Assembly (NCBI GenBank): GCA_016178585.1
Contig: JACOTA010000070.1
Span: 1-55,233, forward strand
Direction of reading: 5' to 3'
From: Nitrospirota bacterium
GTDB lineage: Bacteria; Nitrospirota; Nitrospiria; JACQBW01
Length of the DNA stretch: 55,233 bases
Shown: in pieces, positions 17,338-25,451 of the stretch
Layout: each line of letters opens with the position of its first letter
How positions within the stretch are numbered: position 1 is the first letter of the stretch
Position numbers and translations under genes: made by a program
Notes under the pieces: generated by a model
Databases searched by the model: none
What the model was told of the DNA's origin: nothing
Seen by the model: the letters and a program-made list of their open reading frames with translations, nothing else

Positions 17338-19155
17338 GTGACAGCTGACCCGAATAAATATTCTAAAAACCCTTCCACGCCGGTTTTGAAGGACAGTGAT
17401 GACGGTGAGGATTTTTCTTCTCAGGCAGTTAAATCTATCGGAGAGGTTTTTAAAATCCTTGTTAAAGCCCTCAAGAATTTAAAAATTTACCTTCCCAATA
17501 ATCCCGTTCACCAACGGTTCTTAAAAGAGTTTTACGCGCAGCTGGATACCCATTTAAAAAACTTCGGAGAGACTGTTTTGACGGTCGGACAGTATACCCT
17601 GTCTTATGATGATCAGGTCATATACGAAAATATGAACCGGCTTGATAGTCTGGCTTTTAAATTGTTCGTGGACGGTGTTAGACAGATGACTTTATTAGAA
17701 GGGATGACCGATGAGGAATCAAGAGAACTTCTGGAGGTCTTGGGGAAAACCTATGACGCGGAATATCCCGATGATGACCTGGTGACCTTGCTGTGGCAGC
17801 GGCATTTTCATCATATTAAGTTTCAAATTCTTGAAGATTACTTTTCGGACTCGAATGAATCGTCTCTGATCCCCGATCTACAGGCTAAAGCGGGATTCAC
17901 GAACCTTATCCAATCGGAATTAAAGGATTCGCAAGAGTTAAAAGATCAAACGGATGCCTCTGCAAGCCACCGTCCCTCGATCAGCGTGGAAACCAAAGGC
18001 CTTCAATTCAGTCAGGTTTTTAGGTTGACAGATGATGAGATCGAAAAAATAAAACAAGAAATGAAAGAGGAGGGGGACAAAGACCTGATCCTGGAAATGA
18101 TTGGAATTATTTATTCTGTTCTTCAGGTCGAAAAAGATAGTCAGTTTTTCTCAGAGATGATCGGGGCCTTGACAAAGAACATCACTCAGTTTTCGGACCA
18201 GGGGGATTTTGTCCAGGTAGAAAAAATCACCCGGCTCTTTGTCTTGTTAAAAGAGCAAATTCCGCCCTTGCCTGAAAACCAATTGGCGATCTTAAACGAG
18301 TTCATTGATTCGCTCGCGAAGCCTGAATGTTTGATGAATCTGGAACAGCATATCAACAGCCTGGATGACAAAAATATAGCGGCTCTGGCAAATTTTTTAG
18401 GCATGTTAACCCTTTCGGCCGTTCCTTCCATTATTAATATTCTAGGAAAGGCTAAAACGAGGAAGACGCGGAAAGTATTGTCCGACATCCTTGTCGAATT
18501 TGGAAAAAAAGATATTGGACCGATCATTAAACGGCTTCAGGGAGGTGAATGGTTCGTCATCCGAAACCTGGTTCAGATCATCGGGCGGATCGGGAACAAA
18601 CAGGCGATTGATTCTTTGAGAAAACTGGTTCAATACCCCGATGAAAGAGTTCGCAAAGAAGTGGTGGCCACTCTGCTAATGATCGGAAATGAAAAAGAAA
18701 ACGCCAGGGAGATGATGCTCCAATTCTTACATGATCACGACCTGGCGATCCGGAAACAGGTTATTCATGTCGTTCAATTAAACAAAAATGTTAAAGCGGT
18801 GCCTGTTTTAATAAAAATGATCGGAGAAGAAGATTTTAGTTCCAGGGATCCGGAAGAAAAACATTTAATCTTTAGCGCATTGGGCAAATTAGGAAATGAT
18901 GATTTAATTCCCCTGTTAGGAAGCTATTTAAAGCCGACATTTTTGTATTTTGTCAAAAGAAAAAAAAAGGAAGAAAAAGCGATCTGTGCGGTTCATGCCT
19001 TAAAACATTTAGAAACCGCGAAGGCTGTAAACCTGCTGACAGAAGCGAAAAAACACCCTTATAGGCCGGTGAGTGATTTTGCCGCCCGGGCGTTATTTGA
19101 AATTCAAAGGGCCAATGAAAAACGGGAGTTAAAAAGAAAAAATGAATCCGAATAG
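17338..19155 (+). CDS. HEAT-repeat protein of unknown function, paired with HD-GYP gene
   Basis: 605 residues. Residues about 30-185 form a module (LYLPNNP-like segment reading IYLPNNPVHQRF, then YTLSYDDQVIYEN and a helical stretch) that resembles the N-terminus of the next gene. Residues about 370-590 contain HEAT-like helical repeats (IGRIGNKQAIDSLRKL, DERVRKEVVATLLMIG, DHDLAIRKQVIHVV), a protein-protein scaffold. No catalytic motif is seen. The frame opens with GTG 17338, but there is no Shine-Dalgarno and TATAAT abuts it, so translation may be leaderless or start elsewhere. It overlaps the next gene by 14 bases, implying coupled function in c-di-GMP signalling. Confidence 0.75.
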   Translation: MTADPNKYSKNPSTPVLKDSDDGEDFSSQAVKSIGEVFKILVKALKNLKIYLPNNPVHQRFLKEFYAQLDTHLKNFGETVLTVGQYTLSYDDQVIYENMNRLDSLAFKLFVDGVRQMTLLEGMTDEESRELLEVLGKTYDAEYPDDDLVTLLWQRHFHHIKFQILEDYFSDSNESSLIPDLQAKAGFTNLIQSELKDSQELKDQTDASASHRPSISVETKGLQFSQVFRLTDDEIEKIKQEMKEEGDKDLILEMIGIIYSVLQVEKDSQFFSEMIGALTKNITQFSDQGDFVQVEKITRLFVLLKEQIPPLPENQLAILNEFIDSLAKPECLMNLEQHINSLDDKNIAALANFLGMLTLSAVPSIINILGKAKTRKTRKVLSDILVEFGKKDIGPIIKRLQGGEWFVIRNLVQIIGRIGNKQAIDSLRKLVQYPDERVRKEVVATLLMIGNEKENAREMMLQFLHDHDLAIRKQVIHVVQLNKNVKAVPVLIKMIGEEDFSSRDPEEKHLIFSALGKLGNDDLIPLLGSYLKPTFLYFVKRKKKEEKAICAVHALKHLETAKAVNLLTEAKKHPYRPVSDFAARALFEIQRANEKRELKRKNESE

Positions 19156-20620
19156 CCAGACTCTGTCAAATGAATCCCATTATTCCAAAACCGTTGACGC
19201 CGAATTTTTAAACTACGGGAAACAGTTGGTAAGCCAGTTTAATATCATTTTAAAAATGGCGTTGATTCATCAGGTCCAAAATTCCTCTTTTGACACTCCG
19301 ATTTCCAATTTAATGAAAACTTTTCAATTTTTATTTACGATCGATGATGAGATCGCCATTAACCGGGAAGCCGACTCGTTGTTCCTGAATGAAGAAAAAT
19401 TAAAAATGGATATTGAAACTTTTAATTCGTTTTCGAGTTTTATCGATGCCCTTTTAAAACGCAACATCGGGAAAATCGTGTTTTTGAATACGGCGACGCC
19501 TCAGGATATAAAAACTTTTGTTTTCATTTTTAATGGAATCGATTTGAAAAAAACCGAAACGCCCTTTAAAGATCTGGAAGACTCCCTTATCGAGGCCGGT
19601 TTAACAGCGATTAAAATTGAAGAATATATTGAAAAAAAAGGGGCCGATCTTTCTTTCAATGTGAATAAAGGAACCAGGGAGTTTGTAAAAAAAACCTATT
19701 TTAATACGGTCTCGGCAGTGAATCAGGTGATGGAGAGTTGTAAATTAAATCAAGCCGTGAGTTTGAAGAAAACGAAGAGAATGGTTCAATCCATGGTCGA
19801 TTTGATTCTGCAGGAAGAATCTGTTTTATTGGGATTAACCAATCTTCGGTGTTATGACGAATACACTTACAATCATTCCGTCAATGTCTGTGTTTTAAGT
19901 TTGGGAATTGGACAAAGGCTGGGTTATGACAAGATTGAATTGTCGAATCTGGGGATGGCAAGCCTTTTTCATGATATCGGGAAAGCCAACGTTCCTATTG
20001 ATCTCTTGAATAAACCGACAGATTTTAATGACGAAGAATGGAATGTGATTCGAAGGCATCCTGTTTTAGGGATTAGAAATATTATGAGGATCAAAGGGCT
20101 TAACGAATTAACCATAAAAGTGATGTATGGATCATTTGAACATCACATGAATTATGATAGTTCAGGTTACCCGAAACTGGCCAAGAAACGCAAAATTTCC
20201 CTTTTCGGGAGGATCATTTCCACCGCGGATTGTTATGACGCGATGACCTCGGCCAGAGTTTATAACCGTACGCCGATACCTCCTGAAAAAGCGCTTCAAT
20301 TTATGCTGAAAAAGAGTGGGACGGCTTTCGATCCTGTTTTACTCAAAATTTTTGTCAATTGTGTTGGAATATTCCCTATTGGAACATTGGTGCTGCTGAA
20401 CACCCATGAAATTGCGGTCGTTTTTCAGATTCATCCTGATTCCGACAAAGGGGACCGTCCGAAGGTGAAGATTATTGTCAATTCGTCAGGGCAGGAAGTC
20501 GACGGAGAGATCATTGACCTGAATGAAACAATTGGTGGAACTTCAGAGTTCAAACGAAGTATTCTGAGAACGATTGATTCTCACAAATATAAAGTGGATG
20601 TGAGCCGATTTTTTCTGTAA
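19142..20620 (+). CDS. HD-GYP domain cyclic-di-GMP phosphodiesterase
   Basis: 492 residues. The C-terminal half (about 225-410) is an HD-GYP domain with H277-D278 in FHDIGK, downstream histidines H306 and H334-H335, and GYP at 342-344, so the metal centre and the c-di-GMP specificity motif look intact. The N-terminal part (about 20-190) resembles that of the preceding HEAT protein (FLFTIDDEIAINR and a long helical region). It lacks a transmembrane segment and a receiver domain. It likely hydrolyses c-di-GMP, with the HEAT partner as sensor or adaptor. Confidence 0.88.
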   Translation: MNPNSQTLSNESHYSKTVDAEFLNYGKQLVSQFNIILKMALIHQVQNSSFDTPISNLMKTFQFLFTIDDEIAINREADSLFLNEEKLKMDIETFNSFSSFIDALLKRNIGKIVFLNTATPQDIKTFVFIFNGIDLKKTETPFKDLEDSLIEAGLTAIKIEEYIEKKGADLSFNVNKGTREFVKKTYFNTVSAVNQVMESCKLNQAVSLKKTKRMVQSMVDLILQEESVLLGLTNLRCYDEYTYNHSVNVCVLSLGIGQRLGYDKIELSNLGMASLFHDIGKANVPIDLLNKPTDFNDEEWNVIRRHPVLGIRNIMRIKGLNELTIKVMYGSFEHHMNYDSSGYPKLAKKRKISLFGRIISTADCYDAMTSARVYNRTPIPPEKALQFMLKKSGTAFDPVLLKIFVNCVGIFPIGTLVLLNTHEIAVVFQIHPDSDKGDRPKVKIIVNSSGQEVDGEIIDLNETIGGTSEFKRSILRTIDSHKYKVDVSRFFL

Positions 20621-20758
20621 TCCCAATTCTTTCAAAAATTAACCTCCTTTCAAAAGACCCTCCGATAAACCTACAGCCCTTTTATCCGATCTTTTTAATC
20701 GTAATTTAGAAGGTTGATTTCATTAATAAAAATATTCCAATAACCGAATAAAAAAGGC

Positions 20759-20788
20759 TTGACACCCATTAAGGGAACATGCTAAATT
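20759..20788 (+). promoter_or_regulatory. Promoter of the Rrf2-isc operon
   Basis: A perfect TTGACA (20759-20764) is followed after 17-18 bases by CTAAAT/TAAATT (20782-20788). The -10 hexamer falls inside the left arm of the large palindrome, so a protein bound there would block polymerase. Confidence 0.6.
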
Positions 20789-20839
20789 TATATACGACCA
20801 GATAAGTCTCAATCTAAAATGGTCGTATATAAATTTAGC
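20781..20839. promoter_or_regulatory. Perfect 20-bp inverted repeat, probable operator of the Rrf2 regulator
   Basis: Arm 20781-20800 (GCTAAATTTATATACGACCA) is repeated exactly in reverse complement at 20820-20839, separated by 19 bases. A further outer pair ACCCAT (20764-20769) and ATGGGT (20843-20848) extends the symmetry. It covers the -10 region and ends 13 bases before the regulator's ATG. The stretch ATATACGACC-AGATAAGTC partly resembles type-1 IscR sites. Autoregulation by the encoded Rrf2 protein is the simplest reading. Confidence 0.75.
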
Positions 20840-20852
20840 CAGATGGGTTTAC

Positions 20853-21317
20853 ATGCTTAAGTTATCAAAAAAAATAGATTACGCCCTAATCGCCATGCAT
20901 TATATCGCGTTTATGGAAAATGATCAGGTGGTCAATACCAAAACGATTGCTGAAAAATACAATATCCCTTTAGAACTTCTCGCGAAAATTCTGCAGAAAT
21001 TGGCAAAGAAAGGTTTGGTCATTAGTCATAATGGGCCAAAGGGAGGGTATATTTTAGCAAAAGACCCGGCCGAAATTTCCGTAGGAGAGGTGATTCAGGC
21101 CATTGAGGGGCCGATTGGAATTGCCGAGTGCTATCATGATCGTGATAACCCCTGTTCTCAAAAGGCCAATTGTAATATTCGTACCCCCCTGGGCGTCATT
21201 CAAATGAGTATCATTAATTTATTGAGTGGCATTTCATTGTATCAGATGCATCAGGAAACCTTTGGTGCAACCTTCAATACTAACCATTCGAACATTGTTA
21301 ATTCTTTAATCAAGTAA
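20853..21317 (+). CDS. iscR: Rrf2-family Fe-S regulator, IscR-like
   Basis: 154 residues with the Rrf2 winged helix: KKIDYALIAMHYIA, then NIPLELLAKILQKLAKKGLV and GPKGGYILAKDP (recognition helix and wing). Three cysteines in ECYHDRDNPCSQKANC (spacing 7 and 5 residues) are the expected cluster ligands; E. coli IscR has 5 and 5. It is first in the isc operon, 13 bases before iscS, and probably senses Fe-S status and represses its own promoter. Because the spacing differs from IscR, the symbol is a best guess. Confidence 0.85.
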   Translation: MLKLSKKIDYALIAMHYIAFMENDQVVNTKTIAEKYNIPLELLAKILQKLAKKGLVISHNGPKGGYILAKDPAEISVGEVIQAIEGPIGIAECYHDRDNPCSQKANCNIRTPLGVIQMSIINLLSGISLYQMHQETFGATFNTNHSNIVNSLIK

Positions 21318-21330
21318 GGAGTAACGGGTA

Positions 21331-22551
21331 ATGGATTTGAAAACGCCGATTTTTATGGATAATCATTCGACAACCCCGGTTGACCCAAGGGTACTGGAGG
21401 CGATGATTCCTTATTTTACGGAAAAATTCGGAAATGCCGCGAGTCGGAATCACCTTTTTGGATGGGAAGCCGAAAAAGCCGTTGAGAATGCAAGAAATGA
21501 TATTGCCAGTCTGATTCATGCTGACCCCAAAGAGATCATTTTTACCAGCGGCGCCACAGAATCAAACAATCTTGCCTTAAAAGGCGTCGCTGAAATGTAC
21601 CGTGAAAAGGGAGGCCATATCATCAGCTCTGCGACTGAGCATCGCTCTGTTCTTGATACCGTGCGGCGTCTTGAAAAATCGGGCATGAAGGTCACGCTGG
21701 TTCCCGTCGATTCCCAGGGTATTGTTCATCCGGAAGAGATTCTAAAAGCGATTACGGATAAGACGATTTTGATTTCTGTGATGCTGGTCAATAATGAAAT
21801 CGGCACCATTAATCCGGTTGCGGAAATCGGAAAATTAGCCAAAGAAAAGGGAATTATTTTCCATTGTGATGCCACTCAGGGCGTTGGGAAAATCCCTGTC
21901 GATGTCGAAGCGATGAAAATTGATTTAATGTCTTTTACCGCCCATAAGATTTACGGTCCGAAAGGCGTTGGCGCTTTATATGTGAGAAGAAAAAACCCGA
22001 GAGTCCGGCTGGCTCCCCAGATGGACGGGGGCGGGCACGAAAGAGGGATGCGATCCGGGACTTTGAATGTTCCCGGGATTGTCGGGTTTGGCAAGGCCTG
22101 TCAAATTTGCAACGAGGTCATGCCCGAAGAATCCGCCAGAATCAAACGTTTGAGAGATAAATTGCAGGATGGGATCATGGGAGCGCTCGATTTTGTCCAT
22201 TTAAACGGACACCCCACGCTGAGAATTCCTAACAACCTCAATATCAGTTTCGCCTATGTGGAAGGAGAATCTCTGCTCATGGGATTAAATAAGATCGCCC
22301 TTTCTTCGGGATCCGCCTGTACGACGGCCACCCTTGAACCCTCTTATGTGTTGCGGGCGCTTGGCGTGGGACATGATTTAGCCCATTCCTCGATTCGTTT
22401 TGGAATAGGACGTTTTAACACCGAAGAAGAAGTGGATGAAGTGGCAAAAAGAACCATAGAGGCCGTAAGACGGTTACGGGAAATGTCTCCCCTCTATGAA
22501 ATGGCGTTAGAGGGCGTTGATTTAACAAAAGTACAATGGACCCAACATTAG
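21331..22551 (+). CDS. iscS: Cysteine desulfurase IscS
   Basis: 406 residues, near E. coli IscS (404). Key residues are present: H104 (TEHRS), D180 and Q183 (HCDATQ), the PLP lysine K206 in [10 protein letters not shown], and the persulfide cysteine C330 in [21 protein letters not shown]. It takes sulfur from cysteine and hands it to IscU for Fe-S assembly, and to other acceptors such as thiolation relays. It follows the regulator directly and has AAGGAG upstream. The C-terminal [13 protein letters not shown] is also IscS-like. Confidence 0.97.
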   Translation: MDLKTPIFMDNHSTTPVDPRVLEAMIPYFTEKFGNAASRNHLFGWEAEKAVENARNDIASLIHADPKEIIFTSGATESNNLALKGVAEMYREKGGHIISSATEHRSVLDTVRRLEKSGMKVTLVPVDSQGIVHPEEILKAITDKTILISVMLVNNEIGTINPVAEIGKLAKEKGIIFHCDATQGVGKIPVDVEAMKIDLMSFTAHKIYGPKGVGALYVRRKNPRVRLAPQMDGGGHERGMRSGTLNVPGIVGFGKACQICNEVMPEESARIKRLRDKLQDGIMGALDFVHLNGHPTLRIPNNLNISFAYVEGESLLMGLNKIALSSGSACTTATLEPSYVLRALGVGHDLAHSSIRFGIGRFNTEEEVDEVAKRTIEAVRRLREMSPLYEMALEGVDLTKVQWTQH

Positions 22552-22581
22552 ATAAGAATACAAAACAAAGGAGAAATTAAA

Positions 22582-22992
22582 ATGTCCTATAGCGAAAAGG
22601 TCATCGATCATTACAATAACCCAAGAAACCTCGGCAGTTTTGATAAAAAGGATAAAAATATCGGAACGGGGATTGTTGGCGCTCCTGAATGCGGTGATGT
22701 CATGAAACTGCAGATCAAAGTCAATGAGGAAGGGGTTATTGAAGATGCCCGTTTTAAGACCTTTGGCTGTGGAAGCGCGATTGCCAGTTCAAGCCTCGCG
22801 ACTGAATGGGTCAAAGGAAAGACGATTGATGAGGCGTTGCAAATTAAAAATACCGATATCGTGAACGAGCTTAATCTGCCTCCTGTGAAAATCCATTGTT
22901 CGGTTTTGGCTGAAGACGCCATTAAAGCGGCCCTTTCGGACTATAAGAAAAAAGCGGAAGAGCAGGCATCGGTCGGCGCAGAAAAAAAATAG
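22582..22992 (+). CDS. iscU: Fe-S cluster scaffold IscU
   Basis: 136 residues with the scaffold ligands: Cys in GAPECGD with its following Asp, Cys in FKTFGCGSAIASSS, and Cys in KIHCSVLAEDAI. The LPPVKIHC segment is the site recognised by the HscA chaperone in E. coli. The C-terminal tail (KKKAEEQASVGAEKK) is a little longer than in E. coli. It receives sulfur from IscS and builds [2Fe-2S] and [4Fe-4S] clusters. AAGGAG precedes the ATG by 8 bases. Confidence 0.97.
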   Translation: MSYSEKVIDHYNNPRNLGSFDKKDKNIGTGIVGAPECGDVMKLQIKVNEEGVIEDARFKTFGCGSAIASSSLATEWVKGKTIDEALQIKNTDIVNELNLPPVKIHCSVLAEDAIKAALSDYKKKAEEQASVGAEKK

Positions 22993-23004
22993 TCCTTGAG
23001 CGGA

Positions 23005-23736
23005 ATGAATGATCAGATTTGTTGGTATTGTCAATCCGGGGTAAAGGATTATTTTTGCGTTAAATGCGGACGCATTCAGCCTATTCCCGCCTGTGACGAT
23101 TTTTTTTCCTATCTGGGTCTGGAGCGAAAGCTCAATTTAAACGCTCCAAAGCTTGAAAGGCGATTCCATACGCTAAGCCGTCTGTTTCATCCCGATTTTT
23201 TTCAAAGAAAATCTCCCGAGGAACAGGAGGTTAGTCTGGAAAATTCTTCAGTTTTAAATAAAGCCTACCGGACATTAAGGGATCCTATATCAAGACTTGA
23301 ATACCTGATACAGCTTGAAAAAGGGGATACCGGAGGGATTCGCGCCAAAGCTCCCCCCGATTTGCTTGAAGAGGTTCTGGAATTACAGGAAAAGCTTGGA
23401 GAGATCCGTGGTTTGAAGCAAGAAGGAAATCTTTATTTACTTGAAAATGCAAGAGGCGAGCTTAGAACAGAGCTCAAAAGTCTTGAAAACAGATTATTAA
23501 AACTTGAAGGCCGGATGATTCAATTGTCCGGTCAATGGGACGACTTGCCCCTTCCGGGGACGTCCCGCGGCGGTTTTGTTGAAGGCGGGCCGCAAGACCA
23601 GGAAATCAGGGGGGGGGGAGAAGACGCGGAAACGCGGCGTCGGAAGGGGGAAATACTTTCGGAATTTAGAAATATTCTTTCTCATCGGACGTATATTATG
23701 AATATTACCGAAGATATTAAAAAGGAACTATCCTGA
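23005..23736 (+). CDS. hscB: Co-chaperone HscB with N-terminal zinc finger
   Basis: 243 residues from ATG 23005 (a TTG at 22996 is the only earlier start). C6-x2-C9 and C18-x2-C21 form an N-terminal zinc finger like that of eukaryotic HSC20. The J domain follows with RLFHPDFF, then a C-terminal helical IscU-binding domain ending in ILSHRTYIMNITEDIKKEL. Between its helices sits a Gly/Arg-rich insert (about residues 180-213) that contains a run of ten G bases at 23609-23618. It delivers IscU to an Hsp70, but no hscA follows. Confidence 0.88.
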   Translation: MNDQICWYCQSGVKDYFCVKCGRIQPIPACDDFFSYLGLERKLNLNAPKLERRFHTLSRLFHPDFFQRKSPEEQEVSLENSSVLNKAYRTLRDPISRLEYLIQLEKGDTGGIRAKAPPDLLEEVLELQEKLGEIRGLKQEGNLYLLENARGELRTELKSLENRLLKLEGRMIQLSGQWDDLPLPGTSRGGFVEGGPQDQEIRGGGEDAETRRRKGEILSEFRNILSHRTYIMNITEDIKKELS

Positions 23737-23776
23737 AGGCATATTTTATAATATTAAAATAATAACGAGATGACTT

Positions 23777-24130
23777 ATGGAAACAACGACGCAAAAAGAG
23801 ATGGAACAGAAAAATAAAACCGGAAAGAAATATAAGATTGTGTTTCTTCCCATGAATGTGGAAAGTATGGCTAATGAAGGAGAAAGCATTCTCGACGCCG
23901 CGGAAAATTGCGGAGTGGACCTTCCCCATAACTGCGGCGGGGTCTGTGCCTGTTCAACCTGCCATGTGATCATCAAAGAGGGAATGGAAAAGCTGACTCC
24001 GAAACACGAAGAAGAGGAAGACCGTCTTGATATGGCGGAAAATCTGACGCTCGACTCACGGTTAGGATGCCAGGCAAGAATTTATGGCGATATTGTCGTG
24101 GAATTGCCGGAATGCACCCGGAAGGAGTAA
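23777..24130 (+). CDS. fdx: ISC-type [2Fe-2S] ferredoxin
   Basis: 117 residues, adrenodoxin-like. Cluster ligands follow C-x5-C-x2-C (NCGGVCACSTCHV) with the fourth cysteine in GCQAR. The region LTPKHEEEEDRLDMAENLTLDSRLGCQA is characteristic of ISC ferredoxins that donate electrons for cluster assembly. A 16-residue Lys/Glu-rich N-terminal extension precedes the fold. It follows hscB after 40 bases, where hscA would normally lie between. Confidence 0.95.
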   Translation: METTTQKEMEQKNKTGKKYKIVFLPMNVESMANEGESILDAAENCGVDLPHNCGGVCACSTCHVIIKEGMEKLTPKHEEEEDRLDMAENLTLDSRLGCQARIYGDIVVELPECTRKE

Positions 24131-24133
24131 CTA

Positions 24134-24340
24134 ATGGAATGGAGTAACATCGAAGATATTGCCATTTTGTTGGCAGAAAAATTTCCGAATACCGATCCGC
24201 TGACCGTCCGGTTTACGGAGATGCACAAATCGATCGTCAGCCTTCCCGGTTTTACGGGCGATCCGATGAAATCAAACGAAAAAATTCTGGAAGCGATCCA
24301 GATGGCCTGGCACGAAGAATACCAGGACGCGCATCAATAA
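24134..24340 (+). CDS. iscX: IscX, ISC-associated small acidic protein
   Basis: 68 residues matching IscX (YfhJ): WSNIEDIAILLAEKFPNTDP, VRFTEMHKSIVSLPGF and SNEKILEAIQMAWHEE. In E. coli IscX binds IscS and iron and tunes the rate of assembly. It lies 3 bases after fdx and ends the operon. Confidence 0.93.
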   Translation: MEWSNIEDIAILLAEKFPNTDPLTVRFTEMHKSIVSLPGFTGDPMKSNEKILEAIQMAWHEEYQDAHQ

Positions 24341-24403
24341 CTGATTTTCCATTTCCCGCCCACGAAGACCACGAAAAACATCCGTACCGTAAAAATTCAA
24401 CCG

Positions 24404-24670
24404 TTACCAGCCCACCACGGAATCGGCCTCAAACATCAAATCAATGAACTCACCATAACCAATCACCTCAACCCCCTGAGGAAGGGGAGCGGGGAGAGGG
24501 GTCTCATCTTTCAAGAGATAGGTTTTAGATTTCCATCTCGGTTTGACCTTGATGCCGTCTTGAATAAGGACGACCCTCATATTGGCAGGATTAGACCGGG
24601 ACAGCTCCTCAATCATAGTCAAAGCTGTATGATCAGAAGCGTTTTTTAATATATGAAGGAATTTCTTCAT
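24404..24670 (-). CDS. DsrH/TusB-like sulfur-relay protein with repeat-derived insert
   Basis: 88 residues. The C-terminal IGYGEFIDLMFEADSVVGW fits the DsrH/TusB end pattern (Y-x2-F-[VI]-x-L ... W), and the N-terminal MKKFLHILKNASDH also fits. It has no cysteine, so it would be structural. In the middle is DETPLPAPLPQG, encoded by a C/G-rich stretch (about 24466-24506) that looks like a dispersed intergenic repeat inserted in frame. It is the last of three adjacent DsrE/F/H-type genes. Confidence 0.65.
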   Translation of the reverse strand: MKKFLHILKNASDHTALTMIEELSRSNPANMRVVLIQDGIKVKPRWKSKTYLLKDETPLPAPLPQGVEVIGYGEFIDLMFEADSVVGW

Positions 24671-24671
24671 T

Positions 24672-25037
24672 TCAAAATATTAAAAACCGGTCTCCTTGCG
24701 CCATTTTTTCGGCGATTTTTTCTCTGGAAACCGGTTCGTAAGGATAAATCGTATCAAATTCCGGGTGTTCTTTTAAAAAAGTCTCTTCTACAAAAAACGG
24801 CTGTTCAGCGTCTTCGAAATTAGAAATGTATTTTTCGAGCGTGTCAAAATCGGCGATTTTATCCCTTTCTTCTGTTAAAAGATAAGGGGCCTGTCCCATT
24901 AAAATAATGTCGACGCGGTTTATTCCGCTCCCCAGGCCCAGTGCCATACGAATGGCTTCTACAGCTCTTGGCGATTGAAAGGGGTCCTCTTTGACGAGAA
25001 CAATGATATGGAGCGGCTTTTTTTCAGAGTGATTCAT
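24672..25037 (-). CDS. DsrE/DsrF-family protein (TusC position)
   Basis: 121 residues. HIIVLVKEDPFQSPRAVEAIRMALGLG matches the start of DsrE-fold proteins (strand, loop, helix over a subunit interface), and VDIILMGQAPYLL gives the second strand. It contains no cysteine. Position between a DsrE-like and a DsrH-like gene makes it the DsrF/TusC equivalent. In the known TusBCD and DsrEFH systems these three form a hexamer that passes persulfide sulfur; here only the first gene carries cysteines. Confidence 0.65.
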   Translation of the reverse strand: MNHSEKKPLHIIVLVKEDPFQSPRAVEAIRMALGLGSGINRVDIILMGQAPYLLTEERDKIADFDTLEKYISNFEDAEQPFFVEETFLKEHPEFDTIYPYEPVSREKIAEKMAQGDRFLIF

Positions 25038-25041
25038 AAGG

Positions 25042-25353
25042 TTAATTGAGGGAGAAGAATCTGTCCGTCCCCTCCATCAAAGTCGACAAAATCACCAAAC
25101 CGCAGTAAGTCGCCCGGGGGTCGTCGATCGGGATGTTCCGGTTTTGACAGCCGTAAGCGCAGACAAACAGTTTTGCCCCCTGTTTTTTCAGATCAAAGAG
25201 GGAGTCATTTTTTAAATTATAAACCCCGTCATCCGTGACATATAAATAGACATCGATCTTTTTATCGAGAGCGGTTCTGGCCACTTCAAGCGTGGTTTTT
25301 GTACCGGGATCTTCGGGTTTGGTTGTCAGAACGATGGCCATCTTTTTCTGCAT
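25042..25353 (-). CDS. DsrE-family protein (TusD position)
   Basis: 103 residues. MAIVLTTKPEDPGTKTTLEVARTAL and VDVYLYVTDDGVY-like strands are typical DsrE fold. Cys65 and Cys69 in KLFVCAYGCQNRNI sit where DsrE/TusD carry the persulfide cysteine, so this would be the sulfur-carrying member. First gene of the minus-strand trio, 98 bases from the divergent desulfurase-like gene; the shared gap holds a perfect 17-bp palindrome. Confidence 0.7.
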   Translation of the reverse strand: MQKKMAIVLTTKPEDPGTKTTLEVARTALDKKIDVYLYVTDDGVYNLKNDSLFDLKKQGAKLFVCAYGCQNRNIPIDDPRATYCGLVILSTLMEGTDRFFSLN

Positions 25354-25394
25354 AGCTTGTTTCCGGTTCGATTTTTAGAGTAACATTCAGTTTT

Positions 25395-25411
25395 GAGGAT
25401 TGTCAATCCTC
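25395..25411. promoter_or_regulatory. Perfect 17-bp palindrome between divergent sulfur genes
   Basis: GAGGATTG-T-CAATCCTC is fully symmetric around 25403. With a one-base centre it cannot form a normal RNA hairpin, so a DNA operator is more likely. It lies midway between the DsrE-like gene and the PLP-less desulfurase paralogue. Confidence 0.5.
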
Positions 25412-25451
25412 TATCGTCGCGCAGACCAATAAAACTAAAAGGAGAATTACC

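Noticed and set aside
20781-20839. Large dyad as an mRNA hairpin or riboswitch
   Set aside because: The promoter's -10 lies in the left arm, so most of that arm would not be transcribed; an operator fits better.
21331-24340. nif or suf-type operon instead of isc
   Set aside because: The presence of hscB, ISC ferredoxin and iscX, and the IscS-type active-site loop, identify an isc operon.
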